In this document: one piece after another, positions 52,689 through 62,430 of the stretch
Layout: each line of letters opens with the position of its first letter
How positions within the stretch are numbered: position 1 is the stretch's first letter
NCBI RefSeq assembly: GCF_025755255.1
Contig: NZ_JALIEB010000001.1
Location: forward strand, 496,001 to 560,000
Reading direction: 5' to 3'
DNA length: 64,000 bases
DNA from: Roseobacter sinensis
GTDB lineage: Bacteria; Pseudomonadota; Alphaproteobacteria; Rhodobacterales; Rhodobacteraceae
Position numbers and translations under genes: made by a program
The notes under the pieces: generated by a model
What the model saw: the letters and a program-made list of their open reading frames with translations, nothing else
Databases searched by the model: none
What the model was told of the DNA's origin: nothing

Positions 52689-53549
52689 ATGTCACAACCC
52701 GCATTCGAAGTCAGCTATCCGGAAAAACCGAACTCCTGTGTGGTTTTCGCCTCGCCGCACAGCGGGCGGAACTATCCTTGGTCGATGCTGCGCGCGAGCG
52801 TGCTGGATGAGCTTGCGATCCGGTCCTCCGAGGACGCCTTCGTCGATCAGCTGTTCGACTGTGCGCCGCAGTTCGGTGCGACCTTTCTTAAGGCGGGCGC
52901 GCCCCGTGCCTTCGTGGACCTGAACCGCAGCTCGGATGAGCTCGATCCGGCGCTGATCGAAGGGGTTCGTCGACGCGGGCACAACCCGCGCGTCGCGTCC
53001 GGCCTGGGGGTGATTCCCCGTGTGGTCGCGAATGGCCGGGCCATATACAGCGGCAAGATCAGCATGCTGGAGGCCAAGCGGCGGCTGGATCAATACTGGC
53101 ACCCCTATCACGATACGCTTCAGGGGCTGCTGGATGAGGCGCTGCGTCATCATGGGCAGGCGGTCCTGATTGATTGCCATTCGATGCCGCATGAGGCGGT
53201 GCAGGGCATTGCGCGGTCGGGGGCAAAACGCCCCGAGATCGTTCTTGGCGATCGGTTCGGAGCGGCCGCGGGCGGCGATATCGTCGACCGGGTGGAGGCG
53301 GCGTTTGCGGCCGCGGGCTTCGTGGTTACGCGTAATGCGCCCTTCGCGGGCGCCTATGTGGCCCAGGCCTACGGGCGCCCGAGCCGCGGGCAACATGCGA
53401 TCCAGGTCGAGATCGACCGCGCGATCTATATGGACGAGGGCCGGATCCGGCGGTCGTCCCGTTTTGCTGAGGTGCAGCGGACCCTCAAAGGTGTCATCGC
53501 CGAGATCGCCCAGATCGGGCAGGAGCGGATGCCGCTGGCGGCGGAGTAG
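52689..53549 (+). CDS. N-formylglutamate amidohydrolase
   Basis: A 286-residue enzyme of the FGase family, which releases formate from N-formylglutamate at the end of histidine breakdown, or acts on related formyl compounds. ASPHSGRNYP and LIDCHSMP carry the metal-binding histidines. NGRAIYSGK and FVDLNRSSDELD are family stretches. Start 52689 after GAAGAGG gives the natural N-terminus. Histidine-degradation genes are not in the window, so it may act outside that pathway. Confidence 0.9.
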   Translation: MSQPAFEVSYPEKPNSCVVFASPHSGRNYPWSMLRASVLDELAIRSSEDAFVDQLFDCAPQFGATFLKAGAPRAFVDLNRSSDELDPALIEGVRRRGHNPRVASGLGVIPRVVANGRAIYSGKISMLEAKRRLDQYWHPYHDTLQGLLDEALRHHGQAVLIDCHSMPHEAVQGIARSGAKRPEIVLGDRFGAAAGGDIVDRVEAAFAAAGFVVTRNAPFAGAYVAQAYGRPSRGQHAIQVEIDRAIYMDEGRIRRSSRFAEVQRTLKGVIAEIAQIGQERMPLAAE

Positions 53550-53625
53550 CGGCTGCCGATCTCGCGCTCCGCAGTGTGGGCTGCGAGATGTTCGCTTCGC
53601 TAGGGCCCGAAGACCTGACAATCGA

Positions 53626-54879
53626 TCAGCGCAGGGCGCGTCCTTTCAGGATCGCGTCATGCCCGAACCGGGCGCGAATCTCATCCGCTGCGCGTTCGGC
53701 CTTGCCGCGTTGTGCCGCCTGCGGGTCGAGCAAGTCGCCTGAGCGGTCCGCGCCCTCGGCGCTCACCAGATCCGACAGGCCGCAGCCAAGCAGGCGGTAA
53801 GGGCCTTCGCCACCCACCTGGTCGAACAGTCCGCGCGCAGTGCGATAGATGGTGTCGGCCATCTGAGTCGGGTCCCGCAGGCTGATCCTGCGGGACAGCA
53901 GCGAGTGATCGGCGCGTTTCAGCTTCAGTGTCACGACCCGGCCCGCAAGATCCTTGGCCTTGGCGCGGTCCGCGACTTTCTCGACCATGCGCCAGAGGTG
54001 ACCATCGAGCAGGTCTGCATCGCCAGTGTCTTCATGGAAGGTGGTCTCGTTCGAGATCGACTTTACGGGGGCGTTGGCCGAGACGCGGCGGCGGTCTTGC
54101 CCACGGGCCAGATGCCAGAGCCGGTCCCCCATGCTACCGAAGCGGGCGATGAGGTCAGTCCGATCCCAGCGCAGAAGGTCCGCGAAGGTTCGGATGCCCG
54201 CCTTGTCGAGCGCGGCCTGCGAGGAGGCACCGACGCCCCAGATCAGCCGCACAGGCTTGTCGTGCAGGAAGGCTGCGGTTTCGGCCGCGCCGATCACCGA
54301 GAAGCCATGCGGTTTCTCCAGATCGGAGGCGACCTTGGCCAGGAACTTGTTGTGGCTGAGGCCGATCGACCCGGTCAGCCCCAACTCCTCCCGCATGCGT
54401 TTGACGAGCCGGGCGAGCATGGTCGCGGGTGGGTGCCTGTGCAGGCGGGCGGTGCCCGAGAGGTCCATAAAGGCCTCGTCCAGCGAGAGCGGTTCGATGT
54501 CGGGCGTGAGCTCCTCCATCATCGCACGGATCGCACGCGAAGCCTCCACGTAGGCCTGCATGCGGGGTTTGATGATCACCGCTTCAGGGCACAGTTTCAG
54601 TGCCTGAAACATCGGCATGGCCGAGCGCACCCCGCGGATGCGCGCGACATAGCAGGCGGTCGAGACCACACCCCGCCGCCCGCCGCCGATGATCACCGGT
54701 TTGCCTTCAAGGCTGGGGTTGTCTCGCTTCTCGACAGAGGCGTAGAAGGCGTCGCAATCCATATGCGCGATGGAGAGCGAGAAGAGTTCGCCATGTGCCA
54801 CGACGCGCGGGCTGGCGCAGGCGGGGCAGCGCCGACCGGCGTCGAATTCAGTGAGACAATCGCGGCAAAGGGCGGGCAT
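53626..54879 (-). CDS. dinB: DNA polymerase IV with N-terminal zinc-ribbon
   Basis: A 417-residue Y-family translesion polymerase. IAHMDCDAFYASVE and PLSLDEAFMDLSG hold the catalytic aspartates and glutamate, and the little-finger domain follows from about residue 260. Before the polymerase is a 30-residue zinc-ribbon (CRDCLTEF, then CPACASP) not found in the E. coli protein, seen in other alphaproteobacterial DinB sequences. It could aid DNA or protein contact. The ATG is 28 bases from the divergent NUDIX start. Confidence 0.94.
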   Translation of the reverse strand: MPALCRDCLTEFDAGRRCPACASPRVVAHGELFSLSIAHMDCDAFYASVEKRDNPSLEGKPVIIGGGRRGVVSTACYVARIRGVRSAMPMFQALKLCPEAVIIKPRMQAYVEASRAIRAMMEELTPDIEPLSLDEAFMDLSGTARLHRHPPATMLARLVKRMREELGLTGSIGLSHNKFLAKVASDLEKPHGFSVIGAAETAAFLHDKPVRLIWGVGASSQAALDKAGIRTFADLLRWDRTDLIARFGSMGDRLWHLARGQDRRRVSANAPVKSISNETTFHEDTGDADLLDGHLWRMVEKVADRAKAKDLAGRVVTLKLKRADHSLLSRRISLRDPTQMADTIYRTARGLFDQVGGEGPYRLLGCGLSDLVSAEGADRSGDLLDPQAAQRGKAERAADEIRARFGHDAILKGRALR

Positions 54880-54907
54880 TCTCGCAGGCTTCTGCTATCA
54901 GTGCGGC

Positions 54908-55348
54908 ATGTCCCGATATTATGCGAGCGCTCCGGAAATGAACATGCCCTTCCACGGCACCAAGCTGGCGCTTCTGACGGATCGTCATGTGGTAACGCTG
55001 CTGCGCGATGCGACGCCGGACATCGATCATGCGGGGTGTTGGGACTTGCCCGGCGGCGGGCGCGAGAATTTCGAGGACCCGGTCGAATGTGCCTTGCGGG
55101 AAACCCGCGAGGAGCTTGGTTTGCGCCTGCCGCGCACTGCCGTCATCTGGGGGCGGCGGTTCGAACGCGGTGGCCGTGGCTACTGGTTGTTCGCCGCCAA
55201 GATTGACAAGCGCACGCTGCGCGAGATCTCGTTTGGGGATGAGGGGCAAGGCTGGGCGGCGGTCAGGCTGGCGCTGTTTCTCGCCCACCCGAAAGTCATT
55301 GCGCATCTCCGCGACCGGCTGCGGCTGTGTCTGGAAGAGATGCCCTGA
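54908..55348 (+). CDS. NUDIX hydrolase
   Basis: A 146-residue pyrophosphohydrolase. GGGRENFEDPVECALRET followed by REELG is the 23-residue Nudix box in its essential residues. The substrate could be an oxidised or modified nucleotide, since it sits head-to-head with dinB, 28 bases apart, and both may respond to DNA damage. Start 54908 (MSRYYAS) or 54938 is possible. A terminator hairpin follows the stop but its T-run is on the opposite strand. Confidence 0.88.
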   Translation: MSRYYASAPEMNMPFHGTKLALLTDRHVVTLLRDATPDIDHAGCWDLPGGGRENFEDPVECALRETREELGLRLPRTAVIWGRRFERGGRGYWLFAAKIDKRTLREISFGDEGQGWAAVRLALFLAHPKVIAHLRDRLRLCLEEMP

Positions 55349-55350
55349 TC

Positions 55351-55380
55351 GAAAAACCCCCCGCTGATCTGAGCGGGGGG
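55351..55380 (-). terminator. Minus-strand terminator downstream of pyrF
   Basis: CCCCCCGCT and AGCGGGGGG form a nine-base-pair stem with a six-base loop. On the minus strand it is followed by five T, so it ends leftward transcripts. It lies about 200 bases after the pyrF stop. On the plus strand there is no T-run after the NUDIX gene. Confidence 0.88.
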
Positions 55381-55575
55381 AGGTAACGAACCTCAGGAAG
55401 ACGCGGTTCGTTGGGGAGTATCACCTAGGCTCAACTTACCACCTAAAGGCGAATCGGCCTAACCGCGAATGGTCGGATTGACCCACATCCTGTGGTCTGT
55501 TGTTCGATAGCCACAGTCTCTTGCGGCGCTTCTCCGCGCACGGGCCTGTGGGTAACCCGGAAATCTGACCACAGA
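55351..55575 (-). ncRNA. Candidate structured small RNA in the pyrF 3' region
   Basis: Read on the minus strand from the pyrF stop: a hairpin with arms CTGTGG/CCACAG (55574-55546), a second with the same arms (55516-55490), a third with AACGAACC/GGTTCGTT (55412-55385), then the terminator at 55380-55351. Four hairpins in 225 bases and no open frame of note suggest a processed 3'-UTR RNA or a free small RNA. I do not recognise a known family. Confidence 0.45.
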
Positions 55576-56292
55576 TCAGTGGTTTGGCTGCTGTGCCTGC
55601 GGGCTGTTGAGCTCGGCCAAAATGGCTTCGGCAGCTGCCTTAGGATTAGGCGATTGCCACACCGGACGCCCAACGACGATATGATCAGCGCCGTCTGCGA
55701 TGGCATTTGCGGGTGTGGCGACTCGCTTCTGGTCACCCAGATCGGCGCCGGCCGGGCGCACGCCGGGGGTCACGATGAGGCGGCCATCCGCCTCGGGCAG
55801 CGCACGGATCAGGGCGGCTTCGCGCGGGGAGGTGATCACACCGTCGGCACCAGCCTCGAAGGCCCGCGCGGCCCGCGCGGTGACCAACTCAGCCAGATCG
55901 CCCGCCCGGATCTGGCAGGCGTCGAGGTCGGCACGATCGAGCGACGTGAGCACTGTCACCGCAAGGATCTTCATCTCCGACCCGCCCGCACCCGCCTTCG
56001 CTGCGGTCACCACATGCGGATCGCCGTGAACGGTCAGGAAATCGAGATCGAATTGCGCCAAACCGCGCACTGCCGCCTCGATGGTGGCGCCGATGTCGAA
56101 GAGCTTCATATCGAGGAAGATGCGCTTGCCGTGGTCTTGCTTGAGCTCGTTCGCCAGCGCCAGCCCGCCGCCGGAGAGCATACCGAGCCCGATCTTGTAG
56201 AAACTCACGGCATCGCCGAGCTTTTGCGCGAGTTCCGCGCCTGCAAGTGCGTTCGGTACGTCAAGTGCCACGATCAACCTGTCGTCCGCCAT
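55576..56292 (-). CDS. pyrF: Orotidine 5'-phosphate decarboxylase
   Basis: A 238-residue TIM-barrel enzyme of pyrimidine synthesis that converts OMP to UMP. IVALDVPNALAGAEL starts the first strand, and FLDMKLFDIGAT holds the Asp-x-Lys-x-x-Asp catalytic set. VTPGVRPAGAD is the phosphate-binding loop. The length is normal for this group. A short open frame precedes it on the same strand, and a structured 3' region follows it. Confidence 0.95.
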   Translation of the reverse strand: MADDRLIVALDVPNALAGAELAQKLGDAVSFYKIGLGMLSGGGLALANELKQDHGKRIFLDMKLFDIGATIEAAVRGLAQFDLDFLTVHGDPHVVTAAKAGAGGSEMKILAVTVLTSLDRADLDACQIRAGDLAELVTARAARAFEAGADGVITSPREAALIRALPEADGRLIVTPGVRPAGADLGDQKRVATPANAIADGADHIVVGRPVWQSPNPKAAAEAILAELNSPQAQQPNH

Positions 56293-56320
56293 GCGCTGCT
56301 CCGCTTCGCCTGGTGCTGTC

Positions 56321-56479
56321 CTATGCGGTTGCGCCGCGGCTGTCCACTGCTGAGGGTGACAAAAGAGCGGCCCGGACGATACCGCGCGGCGGCACGCCGG
56401 GCCCGAGATAAATCACGACCTCGAACATGCGGCTGCAAGGCGGCACCTGGGGGGTGATCTGGGCCTGCAGCCTTCGCAT
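56321..56479 (-). CDS. Short open frame upstream of pyrF
   Basis: A 52-residue open frame on the same strand as pyrF, ending 28 bases before its start. It reads MRRLQAQITPQVPPCSRMF then EVVIYLGPGVPPRGIV, which looks protein-like, but there is no strong ribosome site at 56479. An ATG at the MFEVV residues would give a shorter product. No family known. Confidence 0.3.
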   Translation of the reverse strand: MRRLQAQITPQVPPCSRMFEVVIYLGPGVPPRGIVRAALLSPSAVDSRGATA

Positions 56480-56739
56480 GTCCGACGCCGGCCGCCCCGT
56501 CTGACAAGTGGTTTTGTGAGATCAGGCGGAGCGGCAGGAACTGGCGAACCAAGCCAACTGGTTACATATCGACAAAACCGGCAGAACACGGGGCAAAACC
56601 GATCCATTGCCGCTGTCTGAGCTTGAGATAGGCACTGGAGATGGATGGTTAACGGGGAAAGCCCCTGCCGCTTTCCCATGCCGCTTTCGATTGGTTCAGA
56701 TCACGGCGCGCCGGCTCACATACACCTAGGGTTGATTTT

Positions 56740-56782
56740 GGGGCGCCACCGGTCTTGAAGCACAAGCGTTGGCGCCCCAGAT
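56740..56782 (+). promoter_or_regulatory. Heat-shock (sigma-32-type) promoter of clpB inside an inverted repeat
   Basis: CTTGAAG at 56754-56760, a 14-base gap and CCCCAGAT at 56775-56782 closely match the RpoH pattern CTTGAAA ... CCCCATNT. Transcription would start near 56790, 75 bases before clpB. The promoter is bracketed by a nine-base-pair inverted repeat, GGGGCGCCA (56740-56748) and TGGCGCCCC (56770-56778), whose right arm overlaps the -10. The remainder of 56480-56863 shows nothing else I can support. Confidence 0.75.
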
Positions 56783-56863
56783 AACAGGGCAAGGTCCTGA
56801 CCGCTGACGTGCCGCTGAGCCGGGCGCAGCAAGACGAGGACGCTTAGCAAAAAGGAGACGACC

Positions 56864-59482
56864 ATGGACTTGAGCAAGTTCACGGAGCGGTCGCGCGGGT
56901 TCATTCAGGCAGCCCAAACCATCGCGACCCGGGAGAGCCACCAGAGACTGGCACCCGAACATATTCTCAAAGCACTGATGGACGATGACCAGGGGCTGGC
57001 GAGCAACCTGATTTCTGCGTCTGGTGGCCAGCCGGCGCGGGTGCTTGAAAGTGTCGAACTGGCGCTGTCGAAGGTGCCGAAAGTGAGCGGAGACGCCGCG
57101 CAGATCTACCTCGACAATGCAACGCAGAAGGTGCTGGCCGAGGCCGAGGCGCTGGCCAAGAAGGCGGGCGACAGTTTTGTGCCCGTAGAGCGCATCCTAA
57201 TGGCGCTCTGCATGGTCAAATCGGCGGCGAAGGAGGCGCTGGATGCCGGGGGTGTCACAGCACAGGGTCTGAATGGCGCGATCAACGACATTCGCAAGGG
57301 CCGCACGGCGGATACGGCGAATGCCGAGGAAGGCTATGACGCGCTGAAGAAATACGCGATGGACCTGACGGAGCGCGCCGAGGCGGGCAAGATCGACCCC
57401 ATTATCGGCCGCGACGAAGAGATCCGCCGCGCCATGCAGGTGCTGAGCCGCCGGACCAAGAACAACCCCGTCTTGATCGGGGAACCGGGTGTCGGTAAGA
57501 CGGCGATTGCCGAGGGCCTTGCCTTGCGCATCGTGAACGGCGATGTGCCCGAGAGCCTGAAGAACAAGAAGCTTCTGGCGCTCGATATGGGGGCGCTGAT
57601 TGCCGGTGCGAAGTATCGCGGCGAATTCGAAGAGCGGCTCAAGGCGGTGCTGACCGAAGTAACCGAGGCCGCGGGCGAGATCATCCTGTTCATCGACGAG
57701 ATGCACACGCTCGTGGGCGCGGGCAAGGCGGATGGCGCGATGGACGCGGCCAACCTGATCAAACCGGCGCTGGCGCGCGGTGAGCTGCATTGTGTGGGCG
57801 CCACCACGCTCGATGAGTATCGCAAGTATGTGGAGAAGGACGCGGCGCTTGCGCGGCGGTTCCAGCCGGTGATGGTGCAGGAGCCGACGGTGGAGGATAC
57901 CGTCTCGATCCTGCGCGGGATCAAGGAGAAGTACGAGCTGCACCACGGGGTGCGGATTTCGGACTCCGCGCTGGTGGCGGCAGCGACGCTCAGCCATCGC
58001 TATATCACCGACCGCTTCCTGCCGGACAAGGCCATCGACCTCGTGGATGAGGCCGCCAGCCGGTTGCGTATGGAAGTGGACAGCAAGCCCGAAGAGCTCG
58101 ACGCGCTGGATCGCGAGATCCTGCAGAAGCAGATCGAGGCCGAGGCGCTGCGGCTGGAAGACGATGCGGCGAGCAAGGACCGGCTGGAGACGCTGGAGAA
58201 GGACCTTGCCGACCTGCAGGAACGCAGCGATGAGCTGACAGCCCAATGGCAGGCCGAGCGCGACAAGCTGTCGAGCGCGCGGGACATCAAGGAGCAGCTT
58301 GACCGAGCGCGCGCCGATCTGGAGATCGCCAAGCGCGAGGGCAATCTGGCGAAGGCCGGGGAGCTGTCGTACGGCGTGATCCCGCAGCTGGAAAAGCAGC
58401 TTGAGGCGGCTGAGGGTCGCGACGACAGTGACGTGTTGGTCGAAGAGGCTGTGCGCCCTGATCAGATCGCCAGCGTGGTCGAACGCTGGACGGGGATCCC
58501 TGCGGGCAAGATGCTGGAAGGCGAGCGCGACAAGCTGCTGCGCATGGAAGATCAACTGCACGCGCGGGTGATCGGCCAGGATACGGCTGTGAAGGCGGTG
58601 GCCAACGCCGTGCGCCGGGCGCGCGCGGGCCTGAACGACGAGAACCGCCCGCTGGGCTCATTCCTCTTCCTTGGCCCGACAGGTGTCGGGAAGACCGAGC
58701 TCACCAAGGCGGTGGCCGAGTTCCTCTTTGACGACGACAGCGCGATGGTGCGCATCGACATGTCGGAGTTTATGGAGAAACACGCGGTGGCCCGCTTGAT
58801 CGGCGCGCCTCCGGGCTATGTCGGCTATGACGAGGGCGGGGTGCTGACCGAGGCGGTGCGGCGCAGGCCCTATCAGGTCGTGCTCTTCGACGAGGTCGAA
58901 AAGGCGCACCCGGATGTGTTCAACGTGCTTCTGCAGGTGCTCGATGACGGGGTGCTGACCGATGGGCAGGGCCGGACAGTGGACTTCAAACAGACGCTGA
59001 TCGTGCTGACCTCGAACCTCGGGTCTCAGGCGCTGAGCCAGTTGCCGGAGGGCGCGGATTCGTCCCAAGCGCGGCGCGACGTGATGGATGCGGTGCGCGC
59101 GCACTTCCGGCCTGAGTTCCTGAACCGTCTCGATGAGACCATCATTTTCGACCGGCTGAACCGCGAGAACATGGACGGGATTGTCGAGATCCAGATGGCG
59201 CGGCTCCTGAAGCGGCTCGCGGGGCGGAAAATCACCCTCGATCTGGACGAGGGCGCGCGCAAGTGGCTCGCTGATGAGGGCTATGACCCGGTCTTCGGGG
59301 CGCGACCGCTGAAGCGGGTGATCCAGCGCGCCTTGCAGGACCCGTTGGCGGAAATGCTGCTGGCGGGCGATGTGAAGGACGGCGACAGCGTGACCGTGAC
59401 TGCAGGGGCCGAAGGGCTAATCATCGGAGATCGGGTGGCGGCCTCGAACCGGCCCAAACCGGACGATGCGGTCGTGCACTGA
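56864..59482 (+). CDS. clpB: ATP-dependent disaggregase ClpB
   Basis: An 872-residue Hsp100 chaperone that rescues aggregated proteins with DnaK. Order: N-domain (1-150), first AAA+ domain with GEPGVGKT (about 207) and [12 protein letters not shown], a coiled-coil middle domain (about 400-530, rich in leucine and charged residues), then a second AAA+ domain with [11 protein letters not shown] (about 606) and [14 protein letters not shown]. The middle domain separates it from ClpA and ClpC. AAAGGAGACGACC precedes the ATG. It has a heat-shock promoter upstream and a bidirectional terminator after. Confidence 0.97.
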   Translation: MDLSKFTERSRGFIQAAQTIATRESHQRLAPEHILKALMDDDQGLASNLISASGGQPARVLESVELALSKVPKVSGDAAQIYLDNATQKVLAEAEALAKKAGDSFVPVERILMALCMVKSAAKEALDAGGVTAQGLNGAINDIRKGRTADTANAEEGYDALKKYAMDLTERAEAGKIDPIIGRDEEIRRAMQVLSRRTKNNPVLIGEPGVGKTAIAEGLALRIVNGDVPESLKNKKLLALDMGALIAGAKYRGEFEERLKAVLTEVTEAAGEIILFIDEMHTLVGAGKADGAMDAANLIKPALARGELHCVGATTLDEYRKYVEKDAALARRFQPVMVQEPTVEDTVSILRGIKEKYELHHGVRISDSALVAAATLSHRYITDRFLPDKAIDLVDEAASRLRMEVDSKPEELDALDREILQKQIEAEALRLEDDAASKDRLETLEKDLADLQERSDELTAQWQAERDKLSSARDIKEQLDRARADLEIAKREGNLAKAGELSYGVIPQLEKQLEAAEGRDDSDVLVEEAVRPDQIASVVERWTGIPAGKMLEGERDKLLRMEDQLHARVIGQDTAVKAVANAVRRARAGLNDENRPLGSFLFLGPTGVGKTELTKAVAEFLFDDDSAMVRIDMSEFMEKHAVARLIGAPPGYVGYDEGGVLTEAVRRRPYQVVLFDEVEKAHPDVFNVLLQVLDDGVLTDGQGRTVDFKQTLIVLTSNLGSQALSQLPEGADSSQARRDVMDAVRAHFRPEFLNRLDETIIFDRLNRENMDGIVEIQMARLLKRLAGRKITLDLDEGARKWLADEGYDPVFGARPLKRVIQRALQDPLAEMLLAGDVKDGDSVTVTAGAEGLIIGDRVAASNRPKPDDAVVH

Positions 59483-59507
59483 TCACGTCAAATCGTGAAA
59501 CCGAAAA

Positions 59508-59542
59508 GGCCCGGCAGATCGCTCTGCCGGGCCGTTCTTCTT
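59508..59542. terminator. Bidirectional terminator between clpB and the fasciclin gene
   Basis: GGCCCGGCAGA and TCTGCCGGGCC form an 11-base-pair stem with loop TCGC. The plus strand continues GTTCTTCTT and the minus strand continues TTTT, so it can end both convergent transcripts. Confidence 0.9.
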
Positions 59543-59544
59543 GA

Positions 59545-60036
59545 TCAGCTGCTCTCGTCGGGCAGGATCACCGTGTCGATTACGTGGATCACGCCGTTGG
59601 AGGCTTCCACATCCGCAGAGGTCACCGAGGCTTCGTTGATCTTCACGCCATCGGAAAGATCGACCGTCAGATCGCCGCCCTGAACGGTCGTAGCGCTCAT
59701 CCCGTCGCTGAGATCGGTCGACATCACCTTACCCGGTACGACATGATAGGTGAGGATCGCGATCAGCTGGTCCTTGTTTTCCGGCTCGAGCAGCGCCTCG
59801 ACGGTGCCTTCGGGCAGGGCTGCAAACGCTTCATCGGTAGGTGCGAAGACCGTGAAGGGACCTTCGCCCTTCAGCGTATCGACCAGATCGGCGGCTTCGA
59901 CTGCAGCCACGAGCGTGCTGAAGCTGCCGGCGTTTGCTGCGGTGTCCACGATGTCTTTGGACGAGCTTCCCGCGAAGGCAGTTGTGCCGAGCAGTGCTGC
60001 GCCGGCGGTCAGGCTCACGAAAGTACGACGAAACAT
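59545..60036 (-). CDS. Fasciclin-domain (FAS1) exported protein
   Basis: A 163-residue secreted protein. Signal peptide: [15 protein letters not shown], cleavage before GSSSKD. One FAS1 domain with [34 protein letters not shown] and [10 protein letters not shown], ending [15 protein letters not shown]1 proteins act in adhesion or ligand binding. In this family they are often stress-induced. Its 5' region runs about 295 bases to the HAD gene. Confidence 0.95.
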   Translation of the reverse strand: MFRRTFVSLTAGAALLGTTAFAGSSSKDIVDTAANAGSFSTLVAAVEAADLVDTLKGEGPFTVFAPTDEAFAALPEGTVEALLEPENKDQLIAILTYHVVPGKVMSTDLSDGMSATTVQGGDLTVDLSDGVKINEASVTSADVEASNGVIHVIDTVILPDESS

Positions 60037-60332
60037 GTAGATCTCCTTGATTGAAGGGTGAATGCCTCTCAGGCATCGAGGGGGAAACGTTGATGCGGGC
60101 GGCTTGGATCACCGGGGATTCCCGCCGATGGCATTTGACCGACGACGCGCCCGCGCTAAGCAGCACGAGGTCACGATTTCCAATAACAAAATTGTCAGGC
60201 GGGCCTGTCATCCGCGTGTGATCGGGCTCTGCTCTATGCGCTCACGTCGGGTTGCGAGCCGGGCCGCGCAAAGCATTGACCAGTCCCCCAAAATGACGAC
60301 AGAAAGGCCGAGAAGAAGGATACGCGCATCTC
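60037..60332. other. Intergenic region between the divergent fasciclin and HAD genes
   Basis: No gene supported. A minus-strand TGATCC at 60105-60110 resembles an RpoE -35 element, but no clear -10 stands at 18 bases. Nothing else found. Confidence 0.3.
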
Positions 60333-60983
60333 ATGACCTTTCCGCCCGATCTCGTGATTTTCGACTGCGATGGTGTGCTGGTGGACAGCGAGGTCCTGAG
60401 CGTCGCGATCATGCGGGACAACCTCGCGCGCCACGGGCTCGATCTGTCGCGGGCCCAGGCGGATGAGCTGTTTGTCGGTGGGACGATGATGGGGATCATG
60501 GAAATGGCGCAAAACATGGGCGCCGATCTTCCCGACGATTGGGTGGAGCTGATCTATCAGGACATCTACGCCGAACTGGCCGCGAAGGTCGAACCGGTCG
60601 ACGGGATCGTCGATGTACTCGATGCGCTCGATGCGGCGGGCATCGCATGCGCCGTCGGTTCGAACGGGCGGCACGAGAAGATGGAGATCACGCTGACCCG
60701 GACGGGGCTGAAGCGGCGGTTGGCCGGGCGCATCTATTCGCGGCAGGATGTGGCGCGCCCGAAACCCGCGCCCGATCTTTACCTGCACGCCGCGGCCCAG
60801 GCCGGGGTGCCCGTATCCCGTGCCGTGGTGATCGAGGACAGTCCGACCGGCGCGCAAGCGGCGCGGGCGGCGGGCATGCTCTGTTTCGGCTATACGGCCG
60901 CGACCGACCCCGCGCGCATGACACCGCTTTGTGATGCGGTCTTCGACCGGATGGCGGTGCTGCCCGGCCTGCTGGGGCTCTGA
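60333..60983 (+). CDS. HAD-family phosphatase
   Basis: A 216-residue haloacid dehalogenase-type hydrolase of the phosphoglycolate phosphatase/beta-phosphoglucomutase branch. [11 protein letters not shown] is motif I with the nucleophile aspartate, [11 protein letters not shown] motif II, and [10 protein letters not shown] and [11 protein letters not shown] motifs III and IV. The cap domain lies at about residues 15-80. Substrate not determinable. The open start matches the domain start. Confidence 0.9.
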   Translation: MTFPPDLVIFDCDGVLVDSEVLSVAIMRDNLARHGLDLSRAQADELFVGGTMMGIMEMAQNMGADLPDDWVELIYQDIYAELAAKVEPVDGIVDVLDALDAAGIACAVGSNGRHEKMEITLTRTGLKRRLAGRIYSRQDVARPKPAPDLYLHAAAQAGVPVSRAVVIEDSPTGAQAARAAGMLCFGYTAATDPARMTPLCDAVFDRMAVLPGLLGL

Positions 60984-61093
60984 CCGGCCACTTAAAGGTT
61001 ACAGGCGCCTGTCACATTCGTGACCCGATTTGGTTTGGCGCCCGGGCCGGAACCTCCTACATCACGGGTGATGACGAACCTCAGGAGGGTCCG

Positions 61094-61999
61094 ATGGCCT
61101 ATCGGTGGACCAACACGTTGACACGTGACGATGCAACGCCCGAAGCGGTGTTTCTGAACCGGCGCCAGCTGATGGCGGGCGCGGCGGCGGGTGTGGCCCT
61201 GGCAGGCGCGGGCACTGCGGCGCGGGCCGAAGAGGCGCTGGAGCCGAACGCCTGGGAGGACATCACGCAGTACAACAACTTCTATGAGTTCGGCACCGGC
61301 AAGAGCGACCCGGCGACCTACGCCTCGGCGCTGACCACCGAACCGTGGAGCGTGACCATCGACGGGCTGGTGGACCGACCCGGAGACTATGACTTCAAGG
61401 ACATCATGGCCGAGATGACCGTGGAGGAGCGCATCTACCGCTTCCGCTGTGTCGAGGCCTGGTCGATGGTGATCCCGTGGAACGGGTTTGAGCTGGCTGA
61501 CCTGCTGGCGATGGCCGGTGTGCAGGCGCAGGCGAAATACGTACGCTTCGAGACGCTCTATCGTCCTGAGGAGATGCGCGGACAATCCAGCCGCTTTATC
61601 GACTGGCCTTATGTAGAGGGGCTGCGGCTTGACGAGGCGCTGCATCCGCTGACGATCATGGCGACGGGCATCTACGGGCGCACGATCCCGAACCAGAACG
61701 GCGCGCCGATCCGGCTGGTGGTGCCTTGGAAGTACGGCTTCAAATCCATCAAGTCGATCGTGAAGATTACCCTGACCGATGAAGAGCCGGTGAACACCTG
61801 GCAGGCGTTGCAGCCGAGCGAGTATGGATTCTATGCCAATGTGAATCCGAATGTGGATCATCCGCGCTGGTCCCAGGCGACCGAGCGTAAGATCGGCGGC
61901 GGGCTCTTTTCGCCGCGCATTCCGACCCTGATGTTCAACGGGTACGAAGAGGAGGTGGCGAGCCTTTATGAGGGCATGGACCTCACGCGTTTCTACTGA
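61094..61999 (+). CDS. msrP: Protein-methionine-sulfoxide reductase catalytic subunit
   Basis: A 301-residue periplasmic molybdoenzyme that repairs oxidised methionine in envelope proteins. The N-terminus has the Tat signal [36 protein letters not shown] holds the cysteine that binds molybdenum. [19 protein letters not shown] ends the protein as in other MsrP. Its heme partner msrQ lies 430 bases away rather than adjacent, separated by a gene on the opposite strand. The 3' end overlaps that gene by seven bases. Confidence 0.95.
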   Translation: MAYRWTNTLTRDDATPEAVFLNRRQLMAGAAAGVALAGAGTAARAEEALEPNAWEDITQYNNFYEFGTGKSDPATYASALTTEPWSVTIDGLVDRPGDYDFKDIMAEMTVEERIYRFRCVEAWSMVIPWNGFELADLLAMAGVQAQAKYVRFETLYRPEEMRGQSSRFIDWPYVEGLRLDEALHPLTIMATGIYGRTIPNQNGAPIRLVVPWKYGFKSIKSIVKITLTDEEPVNTWQALQPSEYGFYANVNPNVDHPRWSQATERKIGGGLFSPRIPTLMFNGYEEEVASLYEGMDLTRFY

Positions 62000-62391
62000 C
62001 CGAAGACCACCTGATGCATCACGCGCCCGGGTAGAAGCGTGAAAGCACCGGCGCCGATGAGCGCAATCCAGAAGATTTCACGCATTGTTTTTCTGTGTGC
62101 GGTAATGTTGCCGCGTCGGGCGTCGCGGAGGCCGGAGGCTACCCCGAACAGGGTGTAGATCGACAGCAAATGGATGGCGCTGAAAGGACCAAGATGGCGG
62201 ATATCATTTATCCAGAAGCTCGACAGGGCGACCAGCACCATCAGTGTGATCCAGAGATAGCCGCAGATCCGGTGCGTCTCGCTGCCCTTTGGCAGAAGCA
62301 ATTGCACGATGCCGAGCATCAGCGCGGTGAACGCGCCGAGCGCGTGGAGTATGATGACGGCGCTCGACTGGAAGAGGGGTGCGAATGACAT
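61993..62391 (-). CDS. DUF2306-type small membrane protein
   Basis: A 132-residue membrane protein with four helices. [21 protein letters not shown], then [13 protein letters not shown], is the DUF2306/YozB-like pattern with conserved histidines that may bind heme, and [11 protein letters not shown] is a second conserved stretch. Start 62391 (MSFAPLF) fits the family; ATG 62409 would add six residues. It is inserted between msrP and msrQ on the opposite strand, in the place where a short gap is normal. Confidence 0.8.
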   Translation of the reverse strand: MSFAPLFQSSAVIILHALGAFTALMLGIVQLLLPKGSETHRICGYLWITLMVLVALSSFWINDIRHLGPFSAIHLLSIYTLFGVASGLRDARRGNITAHRKTMREIFWIALIGAGAFTLLPGRVMHQVVFGQ

Positions 62392-62430
62392 GGGCCGGTT
62401 TTTGCACATCAGGTTGCAGGACGTTCGGTG

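Noticed and set aside
53905-55206. Plus-strand open frame opposite dinB running into the NUDIX gene
   Set aside because: Antisense to dinB. Its last part is out of frame with the true NUDIX protein.
57197-58561. Minus-strand open frame of 454 codons inside clpB
   Set aside because: Shadow of clpB. Histidine/arginine/leucine-rich without a domain.
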